Source of the DNA: Vibrio sp. SCSIO 43136
GTDB taxonomy: Bacteria > Pseudomonadota > Gammaproteobacteria > Enterobacterales > Vibrionaceae
Length of the DNA: 64,000 nt
NCBI RefSeq assembly: GCF_023716565.1
Contig: NZ_CP071849.1
Coordinates: forward strand, 372,001 to 436,000
Direction: 5' to 3'
Shown here: positions 26,112 to 34,803 of the stretch, piece after piece
Layout: each line of letters starts with the position of its first letter
Numbering within the stretch: the stretch's first letter is position 1
Program-made: the position numbers and the translations under genes
Notes under the pieces: generated by a model
Database searches by the model: none
What the model saw: only the letters and a program-made list of their open reading frames with translations
Told to the model about the DNA's origin: nothing

Positions 26112-26825
26112 TTATGCCTCTTGCTTAATCGATTTGATCACTTTGGCTGGGTTTCCCGCCGCGATAACATTAGAAGGAAGACTTTTGGTCACGATACTGC
26201 CCGCCGCAACCACCGTGCCTTGGCCTATGGTGACACCGGACATGACAACGACTTTTGAGCCCAGCCACACATCATCTTCTAGTACTATGTCTCCGACTTG
26301 TGAGGCATCATCGGGCTCGCCCGCCGCTCGTCGCTTGGCGTCAATCGGGTGACCTGAATAGCCAAACAGGTTGCATTGCCCAGCGATTCGGACGTTGTTA
26401 CCCAACACCACTTTGGTGCCAACAGCGATAGTGGTTTGCCAGCCGATACCAACGTTGTTTGCAATAATTAACTGAGGCTCGACTGTTGCGGTACGAGCGC
26501 TAAAGGTAGTGTGCCCACTGATGCGACATTGCGAACCGACTGTTAGATTAAGTGGTCCAGTGACTAAAGGTGTGCCTCCGTAGATGTAGAGCTGATTTCC
26601 ATGTTGAGCTGCTTTCGCTTTGAATGCGGGAGTGAAGAGCAATACACGTAGGGCCGATTGCCAACAGTTTGTCACTGTAGTGAGTAGCATACTTACGAGC
26701 TGGTTATAGACTTTGGGCGTCGGAAGCTCGAATGCTCGAAGTTGTTTGAGTCGAACAAACAGCTGGCGATATGCCGGGTTTGGGTGGTCTTTTAGCCAAA
26801 GTTTGAGTTGGTGAACACTGGTCAT
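26112..26825 (-). CDS. sypM: SypM: left-handed beta-helix acyltransferase
   Basis: A 237-residue hexapeptide-repeat O-acyltransferase (LbH/WcaF-like). Repeats such as 'IANNVGIGWQTTIAVGTKVVLG' and 'VLEDDVWLGSKVVVMSGVTIGQGTVVAAGS' build the beta-helix. The family normally uses acetyl-CoA, so acetylation of a sugar in the repeat unit is likely. The ATG at 26825 has AAGGA eight bases upstream. It begins the sypMNO segment, preceded by a weak sigma-54-like site, and matches the sypM promoter position in V. fischeri. Confidence 0.88.
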   Translation of the reverse strand: MTSVHQLKLWLKDHPNPAYRQLFVRLKQLRAFELPTPKVYNQLVSMLLTTVTNCWQSALRVLLFTPAFKAKAAQHGNQLYIYGGTPLVTGPLNLTVGSQCRISGHTTFSARTATVEPQLIIANNVGIGWQTTIAVGTKVVLGNNVRIAGQCNLFGYSGHPIDAKRRAAGEPDDASQVGDIVLEDDVWLGSKVVVMSGVTIGQGTVVAAGSIVTKSLPSNVIAAGNPAKVIKSIKQEA

Positions 26826-26861
26826 TAGCAAATTCCTTTTCGGTGTTTTACTTATGACATT

Positions 26862-26878
26862 TCACATCTTGTGCCAAA
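26862..26878 (-). promoter_or_regulatory. weak sigma-54-like promoter for sypMNO
   Basis: The minus strand has TTTGGCACAAGATGTGA: the -24 half (TGGCAC) is perfect, but the -12 dinucleotide 10 bases on is GA instead of GC. Position and the upstream TTCTCA box support it; the defective -12 suggests lower activity. Confidence 0.45.
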
Positions 26879-26917
26879 TTAGTACTTTAATAAAAACAAA
26901 TGGTTATGGGGTGGTGG

Positions 26918-28285
26918 TCAAATTGATTCAAGAGTATTCTCATTTTGACAGGCATTTTGAGCGATCTTGCTGATAGCAATAGTGAGGGCGGCTAGGATGT
27001 AAATGGGCCAGTTGAAACCTTGAGTAAGAAAGGTGCCAGAGACGATGGTGCCAATCAAGCCAGCATACACAGCAATTGCAGCAGCAACGAGGTAGCCTGC
27101 CTGATTATGTTTATCAAGCAAGTTAAGACTGCGTTTCGCTGTCCGTATCAAACTGACAATCAATCCGATAAAAACGATCAACCCCAAAATCCCGGTTTCT
27201 GCCATTACACCAAACCAAGTACTGTGAACGGCATGATTTAGTCCATCCCAATGTGAGCTGTAGTAGAAATAGTTGTAGTAGAAATTATCCAGTCCGACGC
27301 CAGTCAACGGGTTATCAAAGGCCATCTTGGCTGCCGCTTCCCACGCATAGATACGGCCCATTGCTGAAGCATCGACACCTTCTTCCGCAGCGCCGCCCGA
27401 TGCTCGCCCACTGATGCCAGCAGCCGCGTAAAGCACGATTGCGGCGACAGCGCCTAAACTGAAAATAAGCGTTTTTGAGCGAATCAAACGAAATGCAAAT
27501 ACCCCAGAGACCGCCACCACTCCGAGCAGGCCGCCACGGCTCTGGGTTGCAATAATGGCAATCAGTAACGCAATACTGATGACGACACCCAGTACACGGA
27601 TAAAGCGGCTCAATCCTTGGGTTGTCGCAAGGCTAATTGCAAAGGCAAATGGGAACATGAGCACTAAGGCAAGATCGTTCGGATCACCAAGCATGGAACC
27701 AAAATCTCGCCCTATGGTGACTCGGCTGCCTTCCACCAATCCAATACCCATGATGGAGTTGTAGATAGCAACGCAGGCAACCAGAAGGCCAGATAGCGCG
27801 ATCAGCTTGGACATTCTCGCCAAGTCCTCCACGCGGGTGACAAGCCACATGATGGCGAGGGTCATCACCATCACTTTCCAATACATGTTTTTGAAATAGT
27901 CGATAGCCACCCCACGGTTAGATGCCGCCACTACCCCTATGATGACGAGTAACCAAAAAATAGCTAACCAATGCATGCTTGGGTGCCAATAAACGTTAAG
28001 CGTGCGACTGATGGTGCTGTGCCAACCAAGAGCGGCCAAAGCGCCAAGTGACAGTAATAGAGGGATCTTCAAAGAGTAGAGCGCTGGCACGACTTCATGA
28101 ATGCGAAAGAAAGAGAAGATCACAAACAGCGTGACCAACCAGAAGGTGTAGCGGATAGCAAACAGTGCACCCAAAGGTAAAATAGCCAATACTACGATCA
28201 ACGCAGGATGAGGCGCTTTGTACCATATCCCTGCTAGTATCAAGCTGAAAAATAATGCGGATGAGATTTGCACTGTTCTACTCAT
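26918..28285 (-). CDS. sypL: SypL: Wzy/O-antigen ligase family polymerase
   Basis: A 455-residue polytopic protein with about 11-12 hydrophobic helices and the Wzy_C/O-antigen ligase block: a large loop 'GDPNDLALVLMFPFAFAI' and 'NPLTGVGLDNFYYNYF' followed by 'HAVHSTWFGVMAETGILG', where the His-rich segment is catalytically important in the family. It should polymerise flipped repeat units in the periplasm. It overlaps sypK by one base. A SypG-type box for the next promoter lies inside its last codons. Confidence 0.88.
   Translation of the reverse strand: MSRTVQISSALFFSLILAGIWYKAPHPALIVVLAILPLGALFAIRYTFWLVTLFVIFSFFRIHEVVPALYSLKIPLLLSLGALAALGWHSTISRTLNVYWHPSMHWLAIFWLLVIIGVVAASNRGVAIDYFKNMYWKVMVMTLAIMWLVTRVEDLARMSKLIALSGLLVACVAIYNSIMGIGLVEGSRVTIGRDFGSMLGDPNDLALVLMFPFAFAISLATTQGLSRFIRVLGVVISIALLIAIIATQSRGGLLGVVAVSGVFAFRLIRSKTLIFSLGAVAAIVLYAAAGISGRASGGAAEEGVDASAMGRIYAWEAAAKMAFDNPLTGVGLDNFYYNYFYYSSHWDGLNHAVHSTWFGVMAETGILGLIVFIGLIVSLIRTAKRSLNLLDKHNQAGYLVAAAIAVYAGLIGTIVSGTFLTQGFNWPIYILAALTIAISKIAQNACQNENTLESI
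26937..26951 (+). promoter_or_regulatory. SypG enhancer-like box upstream of sypM
   Basis: TTCTCATTTTGACAG matches the first twelve informative positions of the boxes before sypA and sypI and then diverges. It lies in the 3' end of sypL, about 93 bases before the predicted sypM transcription start. Confidence 0.55.
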
Positions 28286-29691
28286 TACACACCTCGACCT
28301 AACGCTCTTTTACTGGTTGATAGACGCTTTGTTAAATGAGCGCTGAAAGTCATTGGCAACAGGTTCATTGCAGTGCTTAGACCGATAACCATACTAAGCG
28401 CAGCAAAGGCCACGGTGATAAGTTGTGCCGAAGAGTCGGCAAGATAAAAGGCAATTAACCCCAGATAAGCGACACCAATTAGACCCAAGATTGACCATTT
28501 AGCATAGGGGATAAGGCAGATTCGCTGGCTGAAGGTGGTGATAGCAAGTGTCCGTCCTAGTTGGGCAGTGAGTAAACTTAGCAAAATGGCTTCGATGCCA
28601 AGAGGGCTCAATAACGTTGCCAACCCTAAACCACCTATCATGGCGACCAAGTTTATTTTGAGCAAGATAGTGGTTTGCTTGTTCGCCAGTATGCCGATGT
28701 TGGTGAGCTCAGATATCTCTTTGCTCATCGCCATAGCTAAGCAAATGACCAATAGGTCTGTTGCGGGATGATACTCAGAAGGCAAAAAGTGCAATATGAA
28801 GAGTTGGCCACTGCCTGCGATTGCCAGTGTTAACAGCACGATCCAAACCACGCCAATCTGAGTGGTTCTTGCAACGGCGCTCACCCCTTGTTGCTTGAGT
28901 GCGGTAAAGCGTTTGGGCATCCACCACATACCAAAAGGCTGGACTAATATGCACATTGCTAGCGCAAATTTAGCCGCAATGGCAAATTGACCTAATACTT
29001 CAAGAGAGGTTGTGGAAGCAATTAGCCAGCGTTCGGCACCGTTCAAACCAAATGCTAGTAAAGATGCCCCCATCAATGGGCTGGTATAACCAAAGAACTC
29101 TTGCGCTGATGACATTAAAGGTAGCTGCCAACGGAAGCGATTGAGCATTTGCAACACTAGGTATTGGATGAAATGCGCAACGACGCTCGCCGCAAGCACA
29201 CCAGTCACTCCCCATTGATTGATTAAAGCGATCATGACAAGGCTTGCTTGGAGTAGTGCAGTGAGTACGCAGCAAAGTACAAACGCTTTGACTCGTTCTT
29301 GCATGCGCAACCAAGTTAGATGAATAGCAAGAGGGGCATCGATGGCGAGTCCAATAAACACAAGGGTTAATGCAGGGCTGTTCCATCCAAGCAGTTGCGT
29401 AATAGTTAGTAGTAACACCACCCAACCTACGGCAACGGACTGATTGATAGTAGCAAGTTGACTAGCCAACTTGTGGCGTTTACTTTGCGATTCGATACCT
29501 GCGACAAATCGATATAGAGCTTCATGCAGTGCAATGCCTATCAGCAGGGCAAAGAAGGTGGCAATAGTGGCATATAGCTCAAGCTCACCTAGTTCTCGGC
29601 TTGATAGGTGGTTTGCCATGACAGGCAGCATCATTAGCGCTAGGCCTTTGGTGGCAAACAGCCCAATAGCGTACCCGATCATGCTATTCAT
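28285..29691 (-). CDS. sypK: SypK: oligosaccharide flippase (Wzx-like)
   Basis: A 468-residue membrane protein of the MOP/PST flippase superfamily with about 12-14 helices. The N-terminus 'MIGYAIGLFATKGLALMMLPVMANHLSSRELGELELYATI' region is typical of Wzx-like transporters that move undecaprenyl-linked repeat units across the inner membrane. It overlaps sypJ by eight bases and sypL by one base, so it is tightly coupled with both. It is in the position expected for the sypK 'oligosaccharide translocase'. Confidence 0.88.
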   Translation of the reverse strand: MNSMIGYAIGLFATKGLALMMLPVMANHLSSRELGELELYATIATFFALLIGIALHEALYRFVAGIESQSKRHKLASQLATINQSVAVGWVVLLLTITQLLGWNSPALTLVFIGLAIDAPLAIHLTWLRMQERVKAFVLCCVLTALLQASLVMIALINQWGVTGVLAASVVAHFIQYLVLQMLNRFRWQLPLMSSAQEFFGYTSPLMGASLLAFGLNGAERWLIASTTSLEVLGQFAIAAKFALAMCILVQPFGMWWMPKRFTALKQQGVSAVARTTQIGVVWIVLLTLAIAGSGQLFILHFLPSEYHPATDLLVICLAMAMSKEISELTNIGILANKQTTILLKINLVAMIGGLGLATLLSPLGIEAILLSLLTAQLGRTLAITTFSQRICLIPYAKWSILGLIGVAYLGLIAFYLADSSAQLITVAFAALSMVIGLSTAMNLLPMTFSAHLTKRLSTSKRALGRGV

Positions 29692-30844
29692 GAGCCGCTC
29701 CTTGGTGTCGAATGCTCATTGCAGTTGGAATAAAGTCTCCTGCGGTGTGAATACAGTGCGTGATAGTTTGGTAGCAGCGCTTCGCAGTGTAATGCGCTGC
29801 AATCAACTTAGCTTTTCTTCCTAGGCGAGCGATAAGTTCGGGATCTTGTTGTACGTGTTGGATGGCAGCCTGAAGCGATCTCGCATCATTTTTCTCGTAC
29901 TTGATGCAATTAAAACCTTCGGTAAGCACCTGATCCCAATAGCTTCCATCTTTCGGCACTATGACGCACATGCCTGCCGCCAGCGCTTCTAGGATGGAAA
30001 GGCCAAAAGGCTCGTTGACACTGGTTGAGACAAAAATAGAACTCTGTTTGCGAATATCATCGAGGTTGTTTGGCTGCTGATACCATTTAGCGCCGTTTAA
30101 ACGAACAGGAGCTTTACTGACGGCTAACTGTGAATTTTTGGGGCGGATGAAACAGATCTGGCTTTCAACTTCGAGCGAGGATAAAGCTTCAACCAGAAGG
30201 TCTAAGCCTTTCCACTTAAGTAGGCTTGCTGCCCAGTATACAACAGGCTCGGTTTGGTGGATTTGGCTTGGCCATTGATGCTCAGGTAAGCCGTTATCGA
30301 ATGCAATCCATCGCTCACCCATGAGTTTTCGAACCGCAGATAAGTCTTGGTCTGCACCTAGGTAGCTTTGCAAACTTTGGAGCAACGATTGATGACTGCT
30401 TGTAAGATAAAACACAAAGTCGGCTTTAGTTAAAGCAAACCCAATTGACCGTGAGCGTGCAACAGGGCCATGAATAAGCTGTGCGACTTTAAAGCCAAAC
30501 ACAAAGCGACAAAGGTAAAGTGCCATATCTACCCCTGGGCCAGAAGCGCCCACGGTCAGTTGTACCTTTGGCTTTAGCATCATAATGACGCTAATGCACA
30601 AACTAAAGTAAAGCTGCTTTAACCAAAATAGTGCTCCTGACTGAGCTTTGGCTAACCAACGAGGGGAGGCGAGGCTGACCACGTCGATTTGGTGTGGTGT
30701 ATCGATTCTCCAACAACTCGGGCTGGCCGTGATCACGGTAAATTTAACTCGCTCGGGATCGGTATGTGCCAACATGTTTAAGGTGGCAATTTTGGAGCCG
30801 CCAGCAAAAGGAATCGGATCGAAAACTAAGCAGTGATTGGTCAT
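29684..30844 (-). CDS. sypJ: SypJ: glycosyltransferase family 4
   Basis: A 386-residue GT-B enzyme. It opens 'LVFDPIPFAGGSKIATLNML' and ends with the donor-site element 'VNEPFGLSILEALAAGMCVIV'. GAGGTAAT lies before the ATG at 30844, and the preceding gene stops at 30849, which supports this start over a reading 40 codons longer that would overlap sypI. One sugar addition in repeat-unit assembly is the likely job. Confidence 0.88.
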   Translation of the reverse strand: MTNHCLVFDPIPFAGGSKIATLNMLAHTDPERVKFTVITASPSCWRIDTPHQIDVVSLASPRWLAKAQSGALFWLKQLYFSLCISVIMMLKPKVQLTVGASGPGVDMALYLCRFVFGFKVAQLIHGPVARSRSIGFALTKADFVFYLTSSHQSLLQSLQSYLGADQDLSAVRKLMGERWIAFDNGLPEHQWPSQIHQTEPVVYWAASLLKWKGLDLLVEALSSLEVESQICFIRPKNSQLAVSKAPVRLNGAKWYQQPNNLDDIRKQSSIFVSTSVNEPFGLSILEALAAGMCVIVPKDGSYWDQVLTEGFNCIKYEKNDARSLQAAIQHVQQDPELIARLGRKAKLIAAHYTAKRCYQTITHCIHTAGDFIPTAMSIRHQGAAHE

Positions 30845-30848
30845 GGGA

Positions 30849-32015
30849 TTACCTCGCAAGCAAGCGGTGAGAAAGTGGTCGAAGTGCGGTATAAAGAGGC
30901 TCTTCTGATGGCTTGTTGAGAGCGTTGTAATATATCGCCTGAATTTGGCAGCAGTTTTTCTCAAGAGTAAATTGTTCTAGCACCTTGTTGTGACCCGCTT
31001 GGCCAAGGTGTTTTGCCCAATCAGGCTTGGCCGCAATGGCGTGAATATGCTGAACTAACTCAAGTTGCTCACTAAATAAAAGACCAGTATGTTTGTGCTC
31101 GACGACTTCAGGAATACCGCCGACGTTCGGGGCGATGACAGGCAGCTTTGCCAGGCTAGCTTCGGCGCAAACCAGACCAAATGCTTCGCTACGAGCGCCG
31201 CTGATAAAACCGTCTACCCCACCTCGCATCCAGCGGTGCACATGCTCCTGTTCACCGACAAAATGTACAGGTAGTCCATTGGCCTGTTGCTGCAGAGACT
31301 CTTTTAGCTCTCCATCTCCAATAATGATGAGGTGCGCTTCGATACAGCGGTTGACTTGACGAAATGCATTGATCAAGCGGTCCATGCCTTTACGCTGAAT
31401 TAAGGAGCCCACGGTAACAAATACTTTAGCGTGCTTGGATATGTTGAGATGGGCTCTCACATCCATGGGTGGCTGCGAGAGTAAAGCTTGGCAATCAATG
31501 CCATTGGTGACCACTTTTAAACGTGGTCTAGGGTAGTGGTCGAAAGCCATCGATTCGGCAACCGCTTTACTCACAGCGATAATTCGTGTGCTTAGATGCA
31601 GTCCCAGCGTAATGCGGTCTCTGAGAGGATAAGCACTATGGAGTTGGGTTACGGTTGGAATACCGCACTCTTTAGCGACTAAGTTGGTCCACTGGCCCGG
31701 CGCAGCACTATTGTTGTGGATGAGGTCGATGCGGTGGGCTGAAATCAAATCTCGGGTTTGACGCTTTAGGCGCTGCCAAGCCGCAATATTCCAACGAGGT
31801 GCTTTCCAACCCAGCAATAGAGGGAAGCAATCGAGTTGACTGACGATGCCCATCTGTAACACCTGCTGGTGGAGCTTTGGGTTGTTGGTCCAAACTACGG
31901 GATTAAATTGGTTTTTATCTAGCGTTTTAAGCAAGTTGAGCAAGCAGTGTTCGCTGCCCCGCAACCATGGGTCACCGTAGTGCACAAAGAGAATATTTTT
32001 GCTGTTAGAAGTCAT
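30849..32015 (-). CDS. sypI: SypI: glycosyltransferase family 4
   Basis: A 388-residue GT-B enzyme. It has the acceptor-domain opener 'ILFVHYGDPWLRGSEHCLLNLL', the donor domain 'FVTVGSLIQRKGMDRLINAF' and the 'ARSEAFGLVCAEASLAKLPVIAP' E-x7-E block. It is the first gene of the sypIJKL segment, directly behind a sigma-54 promoter and SypG-type box, as in V. fischeri. The ribosome site AAAGGAGCAGTGCC fits the ATG. Confidence 0.9.
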   Translation of the reverse strand: MTSNSKNILFVHYGDPWLRGSEHCLLNLLKTLDKNQFNPVVWTNNPKLHQQVLQMGIVSQLDCFPLLLGWKAPRWNIAAWQRLKRQTRDLISAHRIDLIHNNSAAPGQWTNLVAKECGIPTVTQLHSAYPLRDRITLGLHLSTRIIAVSKAVAESMAFDHYPRPRLKVVTNGIDCQALLSQPPMDVRAHLNISKHAKVFVTVGSLIQRKGMDRLINAFRQVNRCIEAHLIIIGDGELKESLQQQANGLPVHFVGEQEHVHRWMRGGVDGFISGARSEAFGLVCAEASLAKLPVIAPNVGGIPEVVEHKHTGLLFSEQLELVQHIHAIAAKPDWAKHLGQAGHNKVLEQFTLEKNCCQIQAIYYNALNKPSEEPLYTALRPLSHRLLAR

Positions 32016-32051
32016 GGCACTGCTCCTTTGCTTGAATCCTACATTGATACA

Positions 32052-32068
32052 GCAAAGGTGATGCCAGC
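32052..32068 (-). promoter_or_regulatory. sigma-54 promoter for sypIJKL
   Basis: The minus strand has GCTGGCATCACCTTTGC, with GG and GC separated by 10 bases. It fits TGGCAY-N5-TTGCT. Transcription should start near 32041, 26 bases before sypI. Confidence 0.85.
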
Positions 32069-32124
32069 TTTATTGGTGATTTATACTATTGTTTTTAAAT
32101 GGAATTATTGGGCTGGTTGGCCTT

Positions 32125-32139
32125 TTCTCATTTTGAGAA
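32125..32139. promoter_or_regulatory. SypG enhancer-like palindrome upstream of sypI
   Basis: TTCTCATTTTGAGAA is identical to the box ahead of sypA. It spans the stop codon of sypH and lies about 90 bases before the predicted sypI transcription start. Confidence 0.8.
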
Positions 32140-33234
32140 ACGGGCCGCAGGCGTTTTAGTCGCCTTATTGTCAATTTGATAAATGTTCAAAATCTTAGGC
32201 ACAACGGCCTGACTGGAGAAATTGAGGTTGATGGTGTATTGAGCATTGTTGGCGATGGATTTTTTCTGCTCTGGGGTAAGTTGTAGCCACTCCATGACCC
32301 CTGCAAGCAACTCATTGTCTGATTCAGCCAACCACCCGTTGGTACGGTGGTCGATGAGCTCATCGAGTGCGCCAACTTTCATTGCTGCAACTGGGATGCC
32401 ACGAGCCATGGCTTCGAGCGCAGACATAGGCAGCCCTTCGTATCGAGACGAAATTACTAGTAATCCGACATTTTCCCAAACTCGTGTCATATTGTTTTGA
32501 TGACCGTGATAGAGCACATTGGGTTCACCTCGGTCGAGCAACTCTGTCTCCATCGGCCCTGTACCGTAGACGTGGAACTCAAGGTAGGGGAAGTTGCAGG
32601 CCAAATCGACGAAGCGGTCGGGGCCTTTTTCCATACTCAAGCGCCCGACAAAGGCGATTTGCTGGCCTTTGCTTGGGCGTACATCTTGGGTCGAAACAAA
32701 ATTATTCAGCACTATGCTGTCGGCGGGAACTTTATCTTGAATTAGCTTACTCACCGCAAAGCATTGCTCAGACAGATAACTGGTGTGTCTGTCTAACCAG
32801 TCATAGAGCCCAACTTTCCCAGTTGGCGTTTCACCTGCGTGGTAGGTGGTAAATTGCTTAATCGTGCCTTTAGGCAGTGTTACTTTGGCGAATCGGCTGA
32901 CCACGCTCGCTTTATAGCCATGGGCGTGAACAAGGATAGGCTTATAGCGTTTGATGCCTTGGCGCAGTGCCCGTACTGGGTTAATGCGTTTAGACGAGCT
33001 ACACACTTGGTATAGGTAGGAGAAGCGAATGTTGTTGGCTTGCAAACGATCAACCAGTGCGGAAGGCTCATCATATTGGGTGATGAACACCACGCGCACA
33101 GGGTGTTTAAATATTTGCAGCCCAATTGCGAGCTCTAAGACATGCGTCTCAATACCACCAAAGACTCGGCTATCAAGCAGTAGCCAAATCTCATTCGGTT
33201 TTGGTATGTGACTATCACGCTTGCTGAGTATCAT
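32128..33234 (-). CDS. sypH: SypH: glycosyltransferase family 4
   Basis: A 368-residue GT-B enzyme. It opens 'IWLLLDSRVFGGIETHVLELA', and the donor domain has 'QIAFVGRLSMEKGPDRFVDLA' and 'SSRYEGLPMSALEAMARGIPVAA'. Its start lies 20 bases inside the 3' end of sypG, so the two genes are translationally coupled. That places a biosynthetic enzyme under the same transcript as the regulators, as in V. fischeri. Confidence 0.88.
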   Translation of the reverse strand: MILSKRDSHIPKPNEIWLLLDSRVFGGIETHVLELAIGLQIFKHPVRVVFITQYDEPSALVDRLQANNIRFSYLYQVCSSSKRINPVRALRQGIKRYKPILVHAHGYKASVVSRFAKVTLPKGTIKQFTTYHAGETPTGKVGLYDWLDRHTSYLSEQCFAVSKLIQDKVPADSIVLNNFVSTQDVRPSKGQQIAFVGRLSMEKGPDRFVDLACNFPYLEFHVYGTGPMETELLDRGEPNVLYHGHQNNMTRVWENVGLLVISSRYEGLPMSALEAMARGIPVAAMKVGALDELIDHRTNGWLAESDNELLAGVMEWLQLTPEQKKSIANNAQYTINLNFSSQAVVPKILNIYQIDNKATKTPAARFSK

Positions 33235-34696
33235 TCTCAGACTCCCAAGCCTGTTTCTTTCTATACACAGTAGAGGGGCTGAGGTCGAGTAACACAGCAG
33301 CGTTTAAGACGTTGCCATCACAAAATTCTATTGCTCGCTGAATGGTCTCGCGCTCGACCATCCACATTGGTTTGATATCTCCAGCTGAGATGTCACTGCT
33401 TGGCTTTTCAGGTGCTGATACCTCTACCTCAGACGCTTCCAATGATGGTGTCTGTATTTCTGGGGTAGATGCTGGCATTGCGATTGGCGTTGGCTCAGGT
33501 TCAGCCGCTGCCGCCTTGAGCGCCGCAGGTTGGTTGAGTGGTGCAGGCAGTTGGTTAAGTTCGACTTGTTTGCCATCGTTAAGCACCACGATATTGCGAA
33601 TAATATTTTGTAATTGCCTTACGTTACCCGGCCAGTTGTAGCGCTTTAATACGCTCTCTACTTCCCGTTTGAAACCGGTAAACTTCTTACCGTCTTGCTT
33701 AGCATACATTTGTAAGAAGTGACGTGACAATTCTAGGATGTCTTTTCCGCGATCTCGGAGGGGCGGCATATCAACAGGTATCACATGCACGCGGTAGTAT
33801 AGGTCTTCACGGAATCGGCCTTGTTCTACCTCATCAAGAGGGTTACGGTTGGTGGCACAAATAATGCGAACATCGACTTTTACTTCTTTACTGCTGCCTA
33901 GTGGTGTGAGGGTTCCGGTCTGAAGGAATCGCAGCAGTTTTTTCTGCATCTCTAGTTCCATTTCACATAGCTCATCGAGAAACAGTGTGCCGCCGTGGGC
34001 TTGTCTAGCTGCGCCGAGTCGGTCGGTGGTCGCTCCAGTAAATGCTCCTTTAACGTGGCCAAAAATCTCGCTCTCCATAAGATCTTTTGGGATTGCACCA
34101 CAGTTGATGGCGACAAAGGGCTTATCTTTGCGGTTGCTTTCTCGGTGTAAGGCTTCTGCACATACTTCTTTACCCGTGCCGCTTTCACCGCAAATGAATA
34201 CACTGGCTGTGGTTGGGGCGGCAGACTCCACAATTTTGTAGACCGCTTGCATGGGCAGGCTGGAACCTATAAAGCCATGAAAATTGTGACGATCAAATTT
34301 TTGCTCAAGATCGTCGACCAAAGTTTCTAGCTTGGCTTTTTTCAAATGGAGTGAAACCGATGCTTTTAAGCGCTCAGCAGTAATGGGTTTTTCAAGGAAA
34401 TCTTCAGCGCCTTTAGTCAACAGATTGACCGCAATGTTGACTGAGCCATGCGCAGTGGCAATGACAACGCTGGTGGGAAATTGTTTTTCGTTAATCCAGT
34501 CTAAGATATCTTCGCCAGACATGTCTGGCAGCTTAAGGTCGAGAATCACCAACTGAGGCATATGACGTTCGATAAAAGTCATCGCCTCCTTACCGGTTTC
34601 GACATGAAACATGTCATACGGCTCATCCTTTACATATTCTTTGTAAAGGATGGCTAGTGAAGTGGAATCTTCAACCAGTAACACCTTAGCCTGCAT
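33215..34696 (-). CDS. sypG: SypG: sigma-54-dependent response regulator
   Basis: A 493-residue NtrC-family activator. The receiver domain has phosphoacceptor D53 in 'LVILDLKLPDMSG', the same number I recall for V. fischeri SypG. The AAA+ domain has Walker A 'GESGTGKE', the sigma-54-contacting GAFTGA in 'GHVKGAFTGATTDR', Walker B 'GGTLFLDELCEM' and the arginine-finger region. A proline/alanine-rich linker (about 385-435) precedes a Fis-type helix-turn-helix at the C-terminus. It should bind the TTCTCA boxes and open the sigma-54 promoters of this cluster when phosphorylated through SypF. The gene has its own ribosome site (AAGGAGAG). Confidence 0.93.
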   Translation of the reverse strand: MQAKVLLVEDSTSLAILYKEYVKDEPYDMFHVETGKEAMTFIERHMPQLVILDLKLPDMSGEDILDWINEKQFPTSVVIATAHGSVNIAVNLLTKGAEDFLEKPITAERLKASVSLHLKKAKLETLVDDLEQKFDRHNFHGFIGSSLPMQAVYKIVESAAPTTASVFICGESGTGKEVCAEALHRESNRKDKPFVAINCGAIPKDLMESEIFGHVKGAFTGATTDRLGAARQAHGGTLFLDELCEMELEMQKKLLRFLQTGTLTPLGSSKEVKVDVRIICATNRNPLDEVEQGRFREDLYYRVHVIPVDMPPLRDRGKDILELSRHFLQMYAKQDGKKFTGFKREVESVLKRYNWPGNVRQLQNIIRNIVVLNDGKQVELNQLPAPLNQPAALKAAAAEPEPTPIAMPASTPEIQTPSLEASEVEVSAPEKPSSDISAGDIKPMWMVERETIQRAIEFCDGNVLNAAVLLDLSPSTVYRKKQAWESENDTQQA

Positions 34697-34803
34697 CTGA
34701 GCTCTCCTTGTTTATGATTAGGTCAGTACACCCTAATATAACTATGCATCAAATTCCTAATATAGCGAGTTAACGCCGTGAATTTTATTCTTTTTTTCGC
34801 AGT

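Noticed and set aside
32484..32852. Plus-strand frame of 122 codons antisense to sypH
   Set aside because: The arginine-rich composition is typical of a shadow frame, and sypH is clearly real.
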